NCBI GenBank assembly: GCA_030248195.1
Contig: JASAND010015622.1
Location: forward strand, 145,363-209,362
Direction: 5' to 3'
DNA length: 64,000 nucleotides
From: Trissonchulus latispiculum
Taxonomy: Eukaryota > Nematoda > Enoplea > Enoplida > Ironidae
Shown: positions 12,060 to 24,709 of the stretch, one piece after another
Layout of the letters: every line of letters begins with the position of its first letter
Position numbering within the stretch: position 1 is the stretch's first letter
Position numbers and translations under genes: made by a program
Notes under the pieces: model-generated
Database searches by the model: none
What the model saw: only the letters and a program-made list of their open reading frames with translations
Told to the model about the DNA's origin: nothing

Positions 12060-14324
12060 GCTAACATGGCAGGCTATCTTTGCACAATGTTTTGGTGTCA
12101 GCGAGCGCATAATTGGCTAGCTACCATCATGACTTTGCGCATGCGCAAATAATCAAAATTTTATCTAAGCTTTATATGACATATTTGACTCAACCACGTG
12201 AAAGAGCGCAAAAGGCGCTTTAAAATGATGTGCATATCTCTTCTGTACGTTGTTTCTATGAAAAGTTACAGGTGCTTTTAGATGTGGCTGAATTACGTTG
12301 ACCGTCTGCACACATAATGTAAAGTAAGACCAGTTTATCCGAAAATTAAATCTATTGGGTTTTAACGGTTTGTGTTGCGTTATTTATGTGCATTATTTAA
12401 TAGAAAACACTTTGCAGCTGCTTGAAAGCATTGGAAATTTCGAAAACCAAAGCAACAATGAAAAATTACAGAATTTTTGTGTTTCATTTTCTCGTCACTC
12501 CTTCAGTCAAAATGGACCAAATTTTGCAGATATGTTTTGTATCAGCATACGCTCAGGCCGTTTTCTTGGTTTTTGGAAAAACGCAATATTAAGCAAGATA
12601 TAAAATTTACAAAGTTTCGAAACACGCTAAAAAACTGAAAACTCACTTTTACGAAAAACTAAAACAACGGCCTGAGCGTATATATATATGTAAACTAACC
12701 ATATACAGAAAATCTCAAATAATTTCATAAAGGATTGAAGGAGATATTTAAATTTAAAGGTTTTAATACATTTCCTATTGTGTAAACAGCAAGCCAGTCC
12801 CCGCAGCGTCGTAGGTCAGTTCATCTGATGCAAAACATAATAAAGAACAAATTTGCCAAATTTCAATCCGATTCATTAAGTATTTAGTTCACAGCATCTG
12901 TTCAAAGTCCACCCCGGTAGTGGTACTACCACCTTAAACCGCTCAGTAGTGTAGAATGAGAAGTTTAACCGCAGCACTACCTCCACTACTAGAGCTGACG
13001 CAATGTAACACAAGCTCTGACTGCTAAGGAGATTTCTGTCCAGGCAGCTATCTTTTAGATCCCGGACGAGCCTTACCAAGGAACGAGGAGCATAAATTTT
13101 TGGGGACGACGCGACGACTGGCGCCTAACGGAAGCAGGGAAAGCTAAACCAATAACTAACTATTAGTACTCCAGGCTAACCCCAGAGCGTCTATATAAAA
13201 CTTAAAAATGGCTCAAATCTAGATAAAGTTAAATTACGACCTTAATTAGAAGACTGGGATTTATTGAAAACGGTTAATGAAAACGCAAAATTATTTCAGG
13301 ATTAACCACAGTAATGGGAGACTTGCTGGCAACCAATAAAGTGAAGTATGGGGAGGCGAGACAAAACTGGAAAAAGATGGGGGAGGACGGGAAAGGGTAA
13401 GACGAAAATCGAGCACAAAGGGAAGGGGGAGGCGTGAGCTGAGTTAGATTAAAAACGGACCTTAGAAAAAATAGAAAAATAGAAGAAAAGAGTTAGGAAC
13501 AAAGAAAGAAGAAATGGAAGGGCAATCCCAGATAGTAGCGCGAAATGAAATGGACCCAATTTGAGTAGGCGGCCGCTCCGTTTCACCACAACGACTAAAC
13601 TGCCTTGGTGTGACCAAATGTTACGGACAGAAAAGTGCATTACGAAATTTGGCCTGATATAAGTAAATTCTTGTGCCCAATCTTCTGTAAGCCAACAACA
13701 GAGCGATTTGTATGTAGTGTTATCCTTACGGTTATTAGCAAAAATGAATAATTTCGACATTTTCACAAACGTTAACCAAAATGATAGCACCACATAACAA
13801 AATAAACTTTCTCGCGTCCGAAAATACACCACAAATACTGGACACTCCAGCAAATGAACAAACAACGATTTTGAAGCTTTTTAAGGGGCTTTGAAGGGTA
13901 TTTTAAGGGGTTTTTAAGGAAAGTTCGCGAAACACTTAATGAAAAGGAATTGGAGGAGAGGTAGTCGCGCCTTCCGCTACTGCCTATACTACAGTAGAGA
14001 GAATTAATTGCGAGTATTTGCAATGATACATTAGCCAGCGTAGGATTGATTTAGTTATCTCGAAATAAAATAGAAGATTGCAGATGTGGGAATGTTTGTC
14101 TGTCCGACTTAGCTCGTCCGATTACCTAACCAACTGCTGCAAAAGGGACGCAAAATATTTTAGTTACGCCAGTTTATATTAGCGAAAACAAAACATTACA
14201 AACATCAAATTCTTGCATAATTTTTACAACAGACAAATATAGTCAGACACCAGAAACCTTGTATCAACTGGAGATACCCGCAACTACCAGCGCAGGTAAC
14301 CTGCGGGTGGCAAAATTTCTATTA
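12060..14324. other. No gene seen; one short inverted repeat
   Basis: ATACGCTCAGGCCGTTTT near 12547-12564 recurs inverted near 12663-12684 around an AT-rich loop of about 100 bp. ORFs such as the minus-strand frame at 13449-13865 have no recognisable domain and overlap purine-biased sequence, so I do not call them. Confidence 0.45.
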
Positions 14325-14330
14325 CGCGCG

Positions 14331-16044
14331 AGTAGTATAGTGTGCACATTCCGAGCAGTAAACCTTGGATTGAGATCCCCTCCCACCTTCACCACCCCTC
14401 TGAGTTCTTCCCCCGGGGCTTGGGACCCGGCGTTGGTCCATTAGTGGTATTTTTTTGGGTTTTCATTTTTTCTGTTTTTTGTCGCTTTGTATTTTATATT
14501 TTTTGTTTTCAGTCAAATCATATTTGTTCCTCTATTCTTCAACTTCCTCAGTCTCTCCAAATTCAGTTTCCCAATGCCACACTTTACTTTTCTTTTTACG
14601 TCTATATCCAATAATTCTGCGATGGGTCATTCCTATATTGTGCGATCTTCGAAAGTTCATAAGGTCTTAAACGAGTTTGCTTGATCTCTACCACTATATA
14701 TACCTGACCTTCTCCTTTCCCTTGATTTGTATTGCGAGTCACTCAGCCCATGCTTCCTAGCCAAACTTTTCAAGCATCAACCTCACTCTAACCTTACCCT
14801 AACCTAATCCAGTTTTCGATTTAACACATTTCCCAACTACCTTAGCTTCATACATATGAGTCACTCCGTCCTTTCATCAACCATAGTCTAAGCTTACATT
14901 GTCCTGGCATCAATCGTCAGCTGGCTGGCCACCTTCATTTTCCTTATGCGTCACTCCAAACCTACTCTGAACCTGCTTCGACGATTTTGATCATTTTTCC
15001 AACCTTTACTTTCAGTTTACTCTCATCTCTTCAACCACCTTAGGTTTGAGTTTCGAGTCACTCCAAATTAGCTCCGAGTTAACACCAAGCCAACACCGAG
15101 TATACACCGAGCTTACACCGTGCCTTAAGAGCAATGTTTACGTAATGTTGGAGTAATGTTGAAAAATTTCAGAGAACAATTTCTGCTTTTATTGATTTCG
15201 GTCGATGCTTTTATGTGTTTGTATTTATGTTTGTATGTTTCTGTTTTTATTGATTCACAGTACTCGAAGTCGTCGCGTCGAATTGGCTCTCCAATCTAGA
15301 CATGACTTACTTCGGGTACTGTGAATCAATAAAAACAGAAACATACAAACATAAATACAAACACATAAAAGCATCGACCGAAATCAATAAAAGCAGAAAT
15401 TGTTCTCTGAAATTTTTCAACATTACTCCAACATTACGTAGACATTGCTCTTAAGGCAAGGTGTAAGCTCGGTGTATACTCGGTGTTGGCTTGGTGTTAA
15501 CTCGGAGCTAATTTGGAGTGACTCGAAACTCAAACCTAAGGTGGTTGAAGAGATGAGGGTAAACTGAAAGTAAAGGTTGGAAAAATGATCAAACTCGTCG
15601 AAGCAGGTTCAGAGTAGGTTTGGAGTGACGCATAAGGAAAATGAAGGTGGCCAGCCAGCTGAAGATTGATGCCAGGACAATGTAAGCTTAGACTATGGTT
15701 GATGAAAGGACGGAGTGACTCATATGTATGAAGCTAAGGTAGTTGGGAAATGTGTTAAGTCGAAAACTGGATTAGGTAGGGTAAGGTTAGAGTGAGGTTG
15801 ATGCTTGAAAAGTTTGGCTAGGAAGCATGGGCTGAGTGACTCGCAATACAAATCAAGGGAAAGGAGAAGGTCAGGTATATATAGTGGTAGAGATCAAGCA
15901 AATTCGTTTAAGACCTTATGAACTTTCGAAGATCGCACAATATAGGAATATAGTAAGCCCGGGGGAAGAACTCAGAGGGGTGGTGAAGGTGGGAGGGGAT
16001 CTCAATCCAAGGATTACTGCTCGAAATGTGCACACTATACTACT
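14331..16044. mobile_element. 1.7-kb near-palindromic foldback element sharing ends with the PolB element
   Basis: Ends AGTAGTATAGTGTGCACAT and its reverse complement, flanked on both sides by CGCGCG (a possible 6-bp target duplication, but palindromic). Arms run from about 14640 to 15270 and from 15308 to about 15960 and look more than 95% identical, leaving a loop of about 37 bp. The right arm lacks about 200 bp present at 14415-14625. The termini, the GAGCAGTAAnCnTTGGATTG segment and a 46-bp block at 14398-14443 (containing TTCTTCCCCCGGGGCTTGGG) match the terminal repeats of the element at 49428-54687. No ORF is supported. I infer a non-autonomous derivative of that element. Confidence 0.85.
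14736..15063. repeat. Spaced GAGTCACTC motifs within the palindrome arm
   Basis: GAGTCACTC or a close variant occurs at 14736, 14858, 14950 (GTCACTC) and 15055, spaced about 90-120 bp, and mirrored in the right arm near 15516, 15622, 15712 and 15832. TGAGTCA is the AP-1/bZIP core, but binding is only a possibility. Confidence 0.5.
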
Positions 16045-16050
16045 CGCGCG

Positions 16051-17585
16051 GGTACCCGCGGGTATTCTAGGAACAGTGCCAACTTTGCTTTAACCTTGAA
16101 TTTAGTCTAAATACGACTTCTGCAAGCCACCAAGGCTTATAGTGGCCGCTGTTTGCTTTATACTTTATTGTACGATAGATTACGAGTACACATTCAGTGT
16201 ACTGGTTTTGTATTTAACCGCACTCACTTGGTCTTTCAACGACTTCTTTTCATTTGTCAAAATTCAGTAATCTTTAGGCTTAATAGATTACTGACACATG
16301 CTACAGCAAAACACTTTAAACCCTTGGAACGCACTACAACTAGAATATATATACAACAAGTATTCAAGTATTATGCCCTAATGTTTTCGTTTTTACCTGT
16401 AATTAAAAGAAGCTGTAGTGGAGAATTTTTTTGTGGGAGGATTTATGGTCCAAATCCCATTTGGATCTCAACAGCAAGCAAATGTAGTTAATCAATCAGT
16501 TTTCCATTGTTTATAATATTTTGTATAGTATTTTTATTTATATTTATATTTGAATTCATTGTATTGACATTTTCATTCTGCCATTTTCATGACTGAAAGG
16601 ACAAAATGCCATTCAAACTTGAAAGCTGTAACTTGTAGAGGCCTTTCTTATTCGTCTGTTCGACAGACTTTTTTCTACTGCAAAAAGCTGATGAGTCAGA
16701 TGAGAGACTAACTTATTGTAATTATTACAGGCTTAACCATTATAACCATTGTTAAGTGGGAACTCCGCAAATTCCAAGCAAATTGCCCTAAAGCCTATTC
16801 AGACCTTTTAATAAGTCTTTTCTTCGGTGTCTTATTTGTTTTCTGAGATTTTGCTGGTTCTGCCTATCCCCGATTGAATTAGTATTAACCCTTATTTTGG
16901 ATTAATTTGGCCTGCAATTCATTCCTAGCAGCCTTTTTCAACCTCGTTATGTTAGAAGGGTACCTACAGTAGCTTTGAAGATGTCTTGAATAGCGTGTGT
17001 ATACGTGCATAGCAGTGGTGGGCCCCAATTTAACTATTTGAACCATTTCAACTATTTAACTATTATAACAAACTAATTATGCATAGCTTTGGTGTGTTTT
17101 ATAATCTGCTAGGGACCACTCCGCATTATTATAATCCGTTTGCTTTGCATACAGCTTGTATTATCCTTTCTAATGAATAGTAAAAGTGCGAAACGTTAAT
17201 TATATAACTCCTCAACGTTTAATAGAACCTATTCTGCTGTTATGAATAAAGTTTTGCAAATTAGATCTTTCTATGACTGCCGCTTACAGGAAGTAAGATT
17301 AATAATTCAGTTTCTGTTACATGAAATACTTAAATATGCTATATATCCATTCCAGCTGTCAAGACTTCAAAGATCGGGCACCTAAATAGCAGTGTCAGCA
17401 TGCCCTAGTCTGCAGAGGTCGTTTGTGCGTCAGTAGTCGTTTCAGGATGCGTCAATCAAAGACTATTTATAATAAGAAATATTCTAAACATTTCTGCATA
17501 TAAAATGTGCTGGCTACTGTAGAAACGTTGTACCTGTAGACGCTTCTGTTGGTCCTTTTATTAAATAGTTAACTTAGGCGGATGG
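16051..17585. other. No gene seen
   Basis: AT-rich. The frame at 16153-16491 shows no known domain or splice context. Confidence 0.4.
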
Positions 17586-17593
17586 GTTATTAC

Positions 17594-19370
17594 TAGGCAT
17601 GGGCACGGGTCCAAATATTTGGACCCGGGTACCCGCTAGTACCCGAAGCCCTATGTCGGGTAATTACGACACTACCCGGGTACCCGGGTACCCGAGCACT
17701 TTCGGGTACCCGACAAATTTTTAAGCTAATTTTCGGGGTGGCCATTCTTCTAAAATTCAACTGTTTTCAAGGGCCTGTATTCAAATTGGGTTTAGATTGG
17801 CTAAAGTTTCATTCCTAAGATATTTTAAAGGCGATTTAAAAAGCGTTTTAAAGACTTCAGAGGGATTATAGCGACTTGAAATTAATTGCCAGAGTATCAA
17901 AAGCTGATGCTGATACAGGCGACCTTGGTTTTTGTTTTATAACCCTGGTCAGTTTTCTGAGTTTTCTACCACCTTTTTGGATTTTGGATTATAACAGCAA
18001 ATCCTATAAATTTGGCTAACTTCAACTGCTTATCTACGGAGATTGGAACAGTACAAAAGGCAGCAAACGATGCAGACAGTTGGTTTGCCCATGGCTTGAT
18101 GTTACTGAAGCGGCAGAACTGTTTTCCGGTATCTCATTCCTGGTTAATGACAAAGCTTAGCTGAAACTGGCTAAATTGTTAATTGTCGATGCATTTTTCA
18201 AATTTTCAGCAACACGATGTAGGAAATTTTGTTATTGGGCATGTGAATAATGTATATATCTGCTTTAAATCTTGTTTCAAACAAAAACTTGTATGCTTGC
18301 CATTTGATCAGCTGAATGTCGAAAAAATGTGTCAGCGTTTTTCAGAGTTTGGTTAAAAACAGCTAAAGTTGACAATAACTGAAAACTAACGAGCTATGGG
18401 CATTAGTGAAGGAAGTTTTTCAACGTTGGAATTAACCATTTGGCATAAAATACCAATCATAAAACTTTCAAGACCACATCAGTCAGTACCAATACCATAT
18501 AAGGAACTCCATCCATTCTGTTAGCGTGTTCTCAATCTACGCTTGGTCTACGGTATGCGTAGATACTGTCTTTGAAGCGTAGATACTGTCTTTGAAGCGT
18601 AGCTACTTTGTAGTAAGAAAGGCAAAAACCAACTACAGTCTTTATTGATTGCTGCATTTATTAAAAGCATTTGCTGCAAAAAGTGCCTATAGAATTGCCA
18701 GTAGCTTCTCAAAAGACAGCCTTACAAAAAAGGCATACAAAAACATTCACAGAATGAAAGAAACAAGCGTAGATCTATTACATCTACTTTGTGAATCTAC
18801 GTTGAAATCTACGCTACGCATAGTGTAGATCAATTTTGATGCTACAAGAATGGATGAGGCTCCTAATGGTAATTGGCACTGTTGCTAACAGTTAGTTTGG
18901 AGAACAAAGCAGAGCTGTGGCCAAGGTCATTAATTTTATGCGAACATTTTTGTTTCTATTTTGTGAATTTTAAGTTTTAATTAATTCATCGGCATCCACA
19001 TGATTTAACAGGAATTTAACGAAAGATAAACTCGTTGGAAGGTGGAACAAAGTAAAATTAATACTTTAAAAGAAAAAATAAAAACAGAAAATTATGAAAT
19101 GTTTAAAAATACCAAGAATAATTAATTGTTCTTTGTCATATTACTTCGTTTTTCAGTTGTAAAATCTATAGTAAAATTTTATATAATATGAAAAAATTTT
19201 CGGTGGTTAAAAATTTTCAGATCCAAAAATTTTTACTCTGCTTGATCCAGTTTTATCCGGTTGTTTCCAGTTTTAACTGGATGTCGGGTACCCGAAGCAG
19301 GACCCTTGTACCCGAACATTTTCGGGTACCCGGGTACCCGTCGGGTACCTGACTACCCATGCCATGCCTA
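17594..19370. mobile_element. Non-autonomous hAT element, 1.78 kb
   Basis: Flanked by an exact 8-bp target duplication GTTATTAC (17586-17593 and 19371-19378). Ends TAGGCATGGGCACGGG and the inverse of TAGGCATGGCATGGGTAG. Subterminal regions are dense in CGGGTACCCG palindromes on both sides. 8-bp duplications and TAG-type ends are hAT hallmarks. No transposase ORF is present, so it would need a transposase in trans. The exact duplication suggests fairly recent insertion. Confidence 0.88.
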
Positions 19371-19378
19371 GTTATTAC

Positions 19379-19734
19379 GGCGATTAGGAAATCACACTGC
19401 ACAGCGGGTGTGTAGTGTTTAGGCCGGCCGGCTTAAGGTGATGGTTCGGGTATTTGCAGCAAATTTTGGAAGGCTGTAATTTGCTCAATTTTTGGAGTTT
19501 AGCGATAATTTTATATCATTTTAAAGCTTAGAATGTGCTTATTGCAACTAAGTAGAGTATAGCTGCATCATTTCAACTCTCCGACTTGAGCGTGCAATAA
19601 CAGGAAAACAATTTTTGGACATGGATTTCTTGAAGTGTAGGAAAGCTGAAGAGTTGAAACGTCTTCCCGAGGGCTATTTTTTCTAAAATCTTTTAATGAT
19701 CAGGTAAGCTCAAGATTTTGAAAAGAACGTATAT
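19379..19734. other. No feature seen
   Basis: No coding character and no similarity elsewhere in the window. Confidence 0.4.
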
Positions 19735-22700
19735 ACATTTTGTCTGATTTTCGTCAAAATATTCAAGTTTGGATGTGTATTTCTCTCGAACGGAAAGATA
19801 AAACGCGAAACCATGGAAATTAGCCCTCGGCAATTGTCCCAAAAATGCGTGTCTAAAGCCGTTTTCTAATTGGTTGCATGAGTTGAGAGAAATCCGTGTT
19901 CAAAACAGTCTGTTGCGATTTTCAACATTTCACATTTTCGTTGCTATGCGTAGGCATCAATGCCGCAAAGAGCTCTCCGTTGGGCATAACATGTGCTTTA
20001 GGACTACTAATATGGGAAATATTTGACCGACGGACCAACGCTGTTGAAATTGTCGAAATCTTGTGATATTTGATTTTTCGAAAAATGGCCAGTTGTGCAC
20101 CTCGAAAACCAATTTTCGCTGGTATCTCTTAAACCGTAAGGAGTCGAAGAATACTCCTCTCGACGTTTGAGAGTACAATTTGTAGATCTTGCTCAGGCTA
20201 TACGAATGATTCCATCAGTTTGCCCGTGTAGCGATACCGACAGTGCAAAAGTTATTGCGGATAAAAGCAAATTTCTGCAAAACTCAAATTTTCACGCCGC
20301 GAATTTTCTAAAATCTTCTCTAGGCAAAATGATGTAATTGTAGCAAATTTGAATTAATTTTAGCGACAATTGCGCTTTTAAAACCCAAAAATACACGAAC
20401 ACACCTGGAACCCAAAACCTAAACCAAAAACCTAAAACCCAAAAAGTCAGCATTTTCTCCATCTATAACTAGGACTAGGCCAATTTATATATAGAGTTAC
20501 CATGAGGGCTGTTTATAACTAGAGATAGGGATACCTGGAACTAGAGATAGGCCTAGTCCTAGTTATGGATAGGGCATCTTCATTTAAGAATGCGGCCCCA
20601 GGAGTTAAGATGACTAGCTTATGCTTAATTTAGTTTTTAAGTCTCTTCTTTCTTGCGAAAAGAACCCGAAAAGAGCAGAATTCTTTCATGTTTAATACAT
20701 TTCATATGCAAGAAACATTTTACTAAATCTATTTAAAACATTTAGAGCGGCTTGAAACGCTTTTCCAAATCCCGAGTCTCGTCGAAACACGTCACTTCAA
20801 AATTCCAAATTCTGGGAGTGGCTGAAAAAGTTCAATAAACAGTATATGTGTAAAGAAAATGAAACAATAAGGGGTTTTTGAATTGCCTTCCAAACAGCTT
20901 CAGAATCTCGGTTGATGATTTCCTAAGAAACAAGTCTGAAATGATTTAAAAGGGATGTCTCCCTCTCTCTCTCTCTCTCTCAATTATTCAATTATGAAAC
21001 CTAATATGCTACACACAAGTTAGTATTACGTTAGCTACTGTCAGTGAATTGGGCTCATTTAAAAAGTTTGGGTCTGTACAATCCTCAGTTACCAGAAAAC
21101 CTTCGAATTTAATCATTTAAACCTTTTAATCAAAAGTTACGGTGAGTGCAAGGTTCAGAGACTGCTCCGGGTGACTATATTTTGTGCTAAAATGAAATTA
21201 GTTGTTGCTGGCTGGGTCCGCCTCAACTAATGTGGACAGGCGTTCCTATTTTCAAACAACTTAACCAGCAGGTCTCTAGTTTCCAGAAGCCTCACAAGCC
21301 TCGCAACTGAAAATTACACCCTGAAAAGAAAAAAAGCACACGGGCAATAATAGTGTAATCTTTTGATTTGCAAATAGCCAGGTTTGTATTTACTAGTTGT
21401 AGAATCATGATTGTTCTTGTTTGTTTGTTCTGGTTTACGTACGAATTGTAGTTAAGTATTAATTGTAAATTACCCTACGGGAATTGTAAATGTGCGAGTC
21501 AGAAATTATACAGTTTCGTTTGCTTTTGCAATTGACACTAAAAAGGCACAAAAACTTCAATAGGTAATGAGTATGTAGTTCGTCTTGTCAGTAACTTGTG
21601 GTTTTATAAATTGTAATTGTAGTTTTATTCATTGTTAGTGAAGCGAATCCGTTCACCATTAATTGAGATTGAGATTAGTTAGTTTTTGACCCCTTTAATT
21701 TTGTATCATCAATCGTATGGGGTTCATTCACAGGTCCCCTCCCCTGAGTTTGTGTGAACGTGTAATGTCCAGCCTGAGTGTCTGTGAGCGTGTGTACACG
21801 TGTGTAAGGTTCTCTGCCTTTTCCCGTCATCTTAGTTCTCACTCACTAAGAAGTAACACGTGTGGACTAGACAGAGGGGAACCCCTCTAAAATTAAGGCA
21901 CAAGTCACCCCTGAAAGAAAGAAACAGAGAAGTTAGCAATTAAGATTAACAAACGAAATATATTAAGACTTTAGCTAAGTTTTAAACTAGATAGAGGTTC
22001 ATTTAGAGCAGGTACGGCTCTATTTCATCTTGGGCTTCTAGGCCAACTGTTCGCATTACGACTCTCCTCTTTGCTTCTCATTTCCATCGGCTTCTCTTTC
22101 GCCTGCGCGCCTGTTAGCAAATAATATTGAAGTCTTTAGAAACGAAACTCAGGACAAAGGTCTTTCAAAACAAAAACGCCATAAAGTTTAGGGCCAGGGC
22201 TGCTGAGGTCCTTTGGGCCACTCGAAAACGGACCCAAAGTCATAAAAAATTACGTAACCCGAGTGATGGATTGCTCAGGTGCAAAGTCAAAAGAATGAGG
22301 CTGTGTCCTCCCTTTCAAACCAGCCAATGACAGAACGCAATCATGAAAGCAGCCAATCATCGAAAGATGATTGCAAAGGACAGGGGGAAGAAAGTTAACG
22401 TGAGACCAAAATTTGCAGTTTCCAGTCAGTCTGTGGTTCTGGGGTTCTAGCGGATGGCCGCTCTCATTTCGAGTCCTTGGGGGGAGAATCACAGACACCC
22501 CTTGAGTTGTTCTGTTGGGAGAGGCTCTGTTTCTCCCCTTCTAGGATACCTCCCTCAAACATTTGTCCACTTCTTGGAACCTTAGGTTGGGATTGTGGGT
22601 GCTCCTGGGGGGGAATGGTTCGCCTAAAATGGATTGGCTTTAGAAGCCTCTTTCGAATTTCTCCCTCTAGGTTGAGCTGCCCCTCCCCCTTTAGGTATTT

Positions 22701-24613
22701 TATAATATTTGTAAGTGCGAGTTCTAAAATACCTAATTGGACCTCGAGTCCCCTATTCGAAAGATATTGTTGAAATCGGCTTCTCGCCGCCCTAGACTAT
22801 TGATTGACAATTTTATCGTTGCTTTCATGTTTGTGTGCTAATATCGGCAGATATTAGCTGGATTTCCCTAGATTTAGTGGGAAGGAAATCTAGGATAGGT
22901 CATTGGTGGGGGATTTCTGATGGAAATCTCCTCTACAAAAAAATCTCTTTTAAAATCTCTCAAAAAATCCACTTTCAGCCAGTTTTCTGACCGTTTTTCC
23001 AGTGTTTTTAAAGCTGATTCTTGGGCCTGGAATTCAGACCATTATTTTCAAATTAACCCCTTTCTAGAACTTTTATCTAAAAATCCTAGCAATTGCTGAG
23101 TTTTTGGTTTCTAATTCTAAAAGATACGCGCAATTCTACCCCTTCTCGAAATCCAGTTAATACTGCTGAGTCCGTGTTAAAATCGTCAGGTTTTAACCCA
23201 TTTGATTCAGTTCTAGCGAGTGCCGCCTTCGGGCCTCTGATCTCTGTTCCGCCTCGCTGCTCTTCTCGATTCGCTTCTCTGCTGCTCCGTGTTCCGTTGT
23301 TTCTCCGGATCCCGGACGTCTACCTGCTGCACTGCTCCTGGACATCAGCTGCTCCCTGTTCTCTTCCTGCTCTACCATCCAGTGTGAGAATCCCCGGATT
23401 CCCCTGGCCTCTCCTCCCTGGTTCTTGTCACGCGCTGCTCTCCTGGAATTCAGCCTGTTCCCGTCAGTTTGCTGAGTTTTCACCCTTGCCTTAGATTCTT
23501 TGCTGAGAGCCACCCTTGGGCTTAGGGACACACCTCGAGAACTCTAGGACTGTCATATTGGGATTTGGAGTGTGGGTTGGATGTTAAGTTTGTCCTGTTG
23601 AAGAAGCCGAAGATCTTTTACCAAATCTTTAACTTTCAACTGTTTGCCTTTAAAATGTCTGCTATCTTTTTGTCTAAAAGTTTCTGTTCTTTGATCTGCT
23701 CTGTTTTTGTCTGTTCTACCAAATCTGCTCAAATTCTCTCTCTCTAAAGTTCAAGCAACGTTTAAAAAGTTACAGGTCGTCCTCTTAGCAGAGGATAGAA
23801 TAGTTATTGGTTTTCTGCTGGTGCGTATTGCTGGTAACTATTCGTGACCTGGAACGGGTGGACTTGTGCACACTTTTCAGGTACATATAGGGAGCATATA
23901 GGGTACTTCCCCCCTCGACCCCGAGAATCAAATCATTGTGTGACTGCGAATCAATTCGCAGTCTGAGTAACGGGTGGCAACCAGTAGGCTAAAATGCTAA
24001 TCTAACCAAAATTTTCTTAGGTTTCAGCTCGAGTTCTTCTGCTAAGATTCGGAGTAGGGACCTGTGACTGATCGTAACTTTGGGTCTAGTTGTTAGGCGG
24101 TGAACGGATTCCATTTGTATCAGTTCTTGCAACAGGGTTGTAGTACAGTTGATCTTGTGTGTGTGCTGCTTGATATAAAGATAAATTGACACAGTAAATA
24201 GTTCATTAGGATCAGAACTTAAGTCGTTGTAGTTGATACTAGGGTGGATAGGAAACTGCTGAGTAAACGACATCTAGAAAAAATAGATCAGTCTGGAGCC
24301 CATCGAGTTTATCTACGGCGACGCTGACGACGAAGGAAATCTTAGTGATATTAGTGAGCCTGAGAACCAACTGAATCCGCCATTTCATCAGTGTCCGGAG
24401 TGCCACAACCAGTACAGTTTTAGCATACTCTTCCTAGTTCACGAGGGTAGTTCTCTAATTGAGCCTGAGCATTCGAAGGTCACGTTCTATTGCAACTGTT
24501 CGCAGCCGTGCGATCGTGCTGAGATTGAAGCTTGGACTGTTGATAGCGAGCCTGAAGGAAGCCCTCATACGGAGCCTTGGTCTTGCATTTTCGAGTGTGA
24601 CGGTTGTTCCGCC
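19735..24613 (+). mobile_element. Long interspersed repeat, copy 2 (unclassified, ~4.9 kb)
   Basis: Colinear and nearly identical to 7284-12017. It carries its own unique insert at 20402-20908 with a perfect 17-bp inverted repeat (20465-20481 and 20550-20566). It has a small deletion near 23975, where copy 1 has an extra ~40 bp of GTGTGCGAG-type sequence, and preserves TGGCAACCAGTAGG at 23976. Differences are mostly substitutions and short indels. Confidence 0.75.
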
Positions 24614-24709
24614 TTCAAGGTTCTATTCGTTTGCGCAGTAACCCCTGGTACCGATCCGTGGGTGGCCGTTAAGCATCGTAACTGTCCCCTTGATAACTAC
24701 TTCCCCTGA
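24287..24709 (+). CDS. Cysteine-rich two-module ORF (better preserved copy)
   Basis: Open for 140 codons from just after an AATAG acceptor-like site to TGA, with no ATG, so it would need an upstream exon or a non-standard start. The first ~27 residues are strongly acidic (motifs GDADDEG and SDISEPE). Then come two similar modules, each starting C-x2-C and followed by a short hydrophobic ILFLV or VLFVC strand. The first ends with CNC and PC, the second with a single C before the C-terminus. They may bind zinc. The last 32 codons lie beyond the end of similarity with copy 1. Function unknown; a gag-like or accessory protein of the repeat is possible. Confidence 0.42.
   Translation: MSLEPIEFIYGDADDEGNLSDISEPENQLNPPFHQCPECHNQYSFSILFLVHEGSSLIEPEHSKVTFYCNCSQPCDRAEIEAWTVDSEPEGSPHTEPWSCIFECDGCSAFKVLFVCAVTPGTDPWVAVKHRNCPLDNYFP

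Noticed and set aside
13449..13865. 138-codon minus-strand ORF with hydrophobic stretches
   Set aside because: No domain, no splice context, and its hydrophobicity follows from purine-rich plus-strand sequence.
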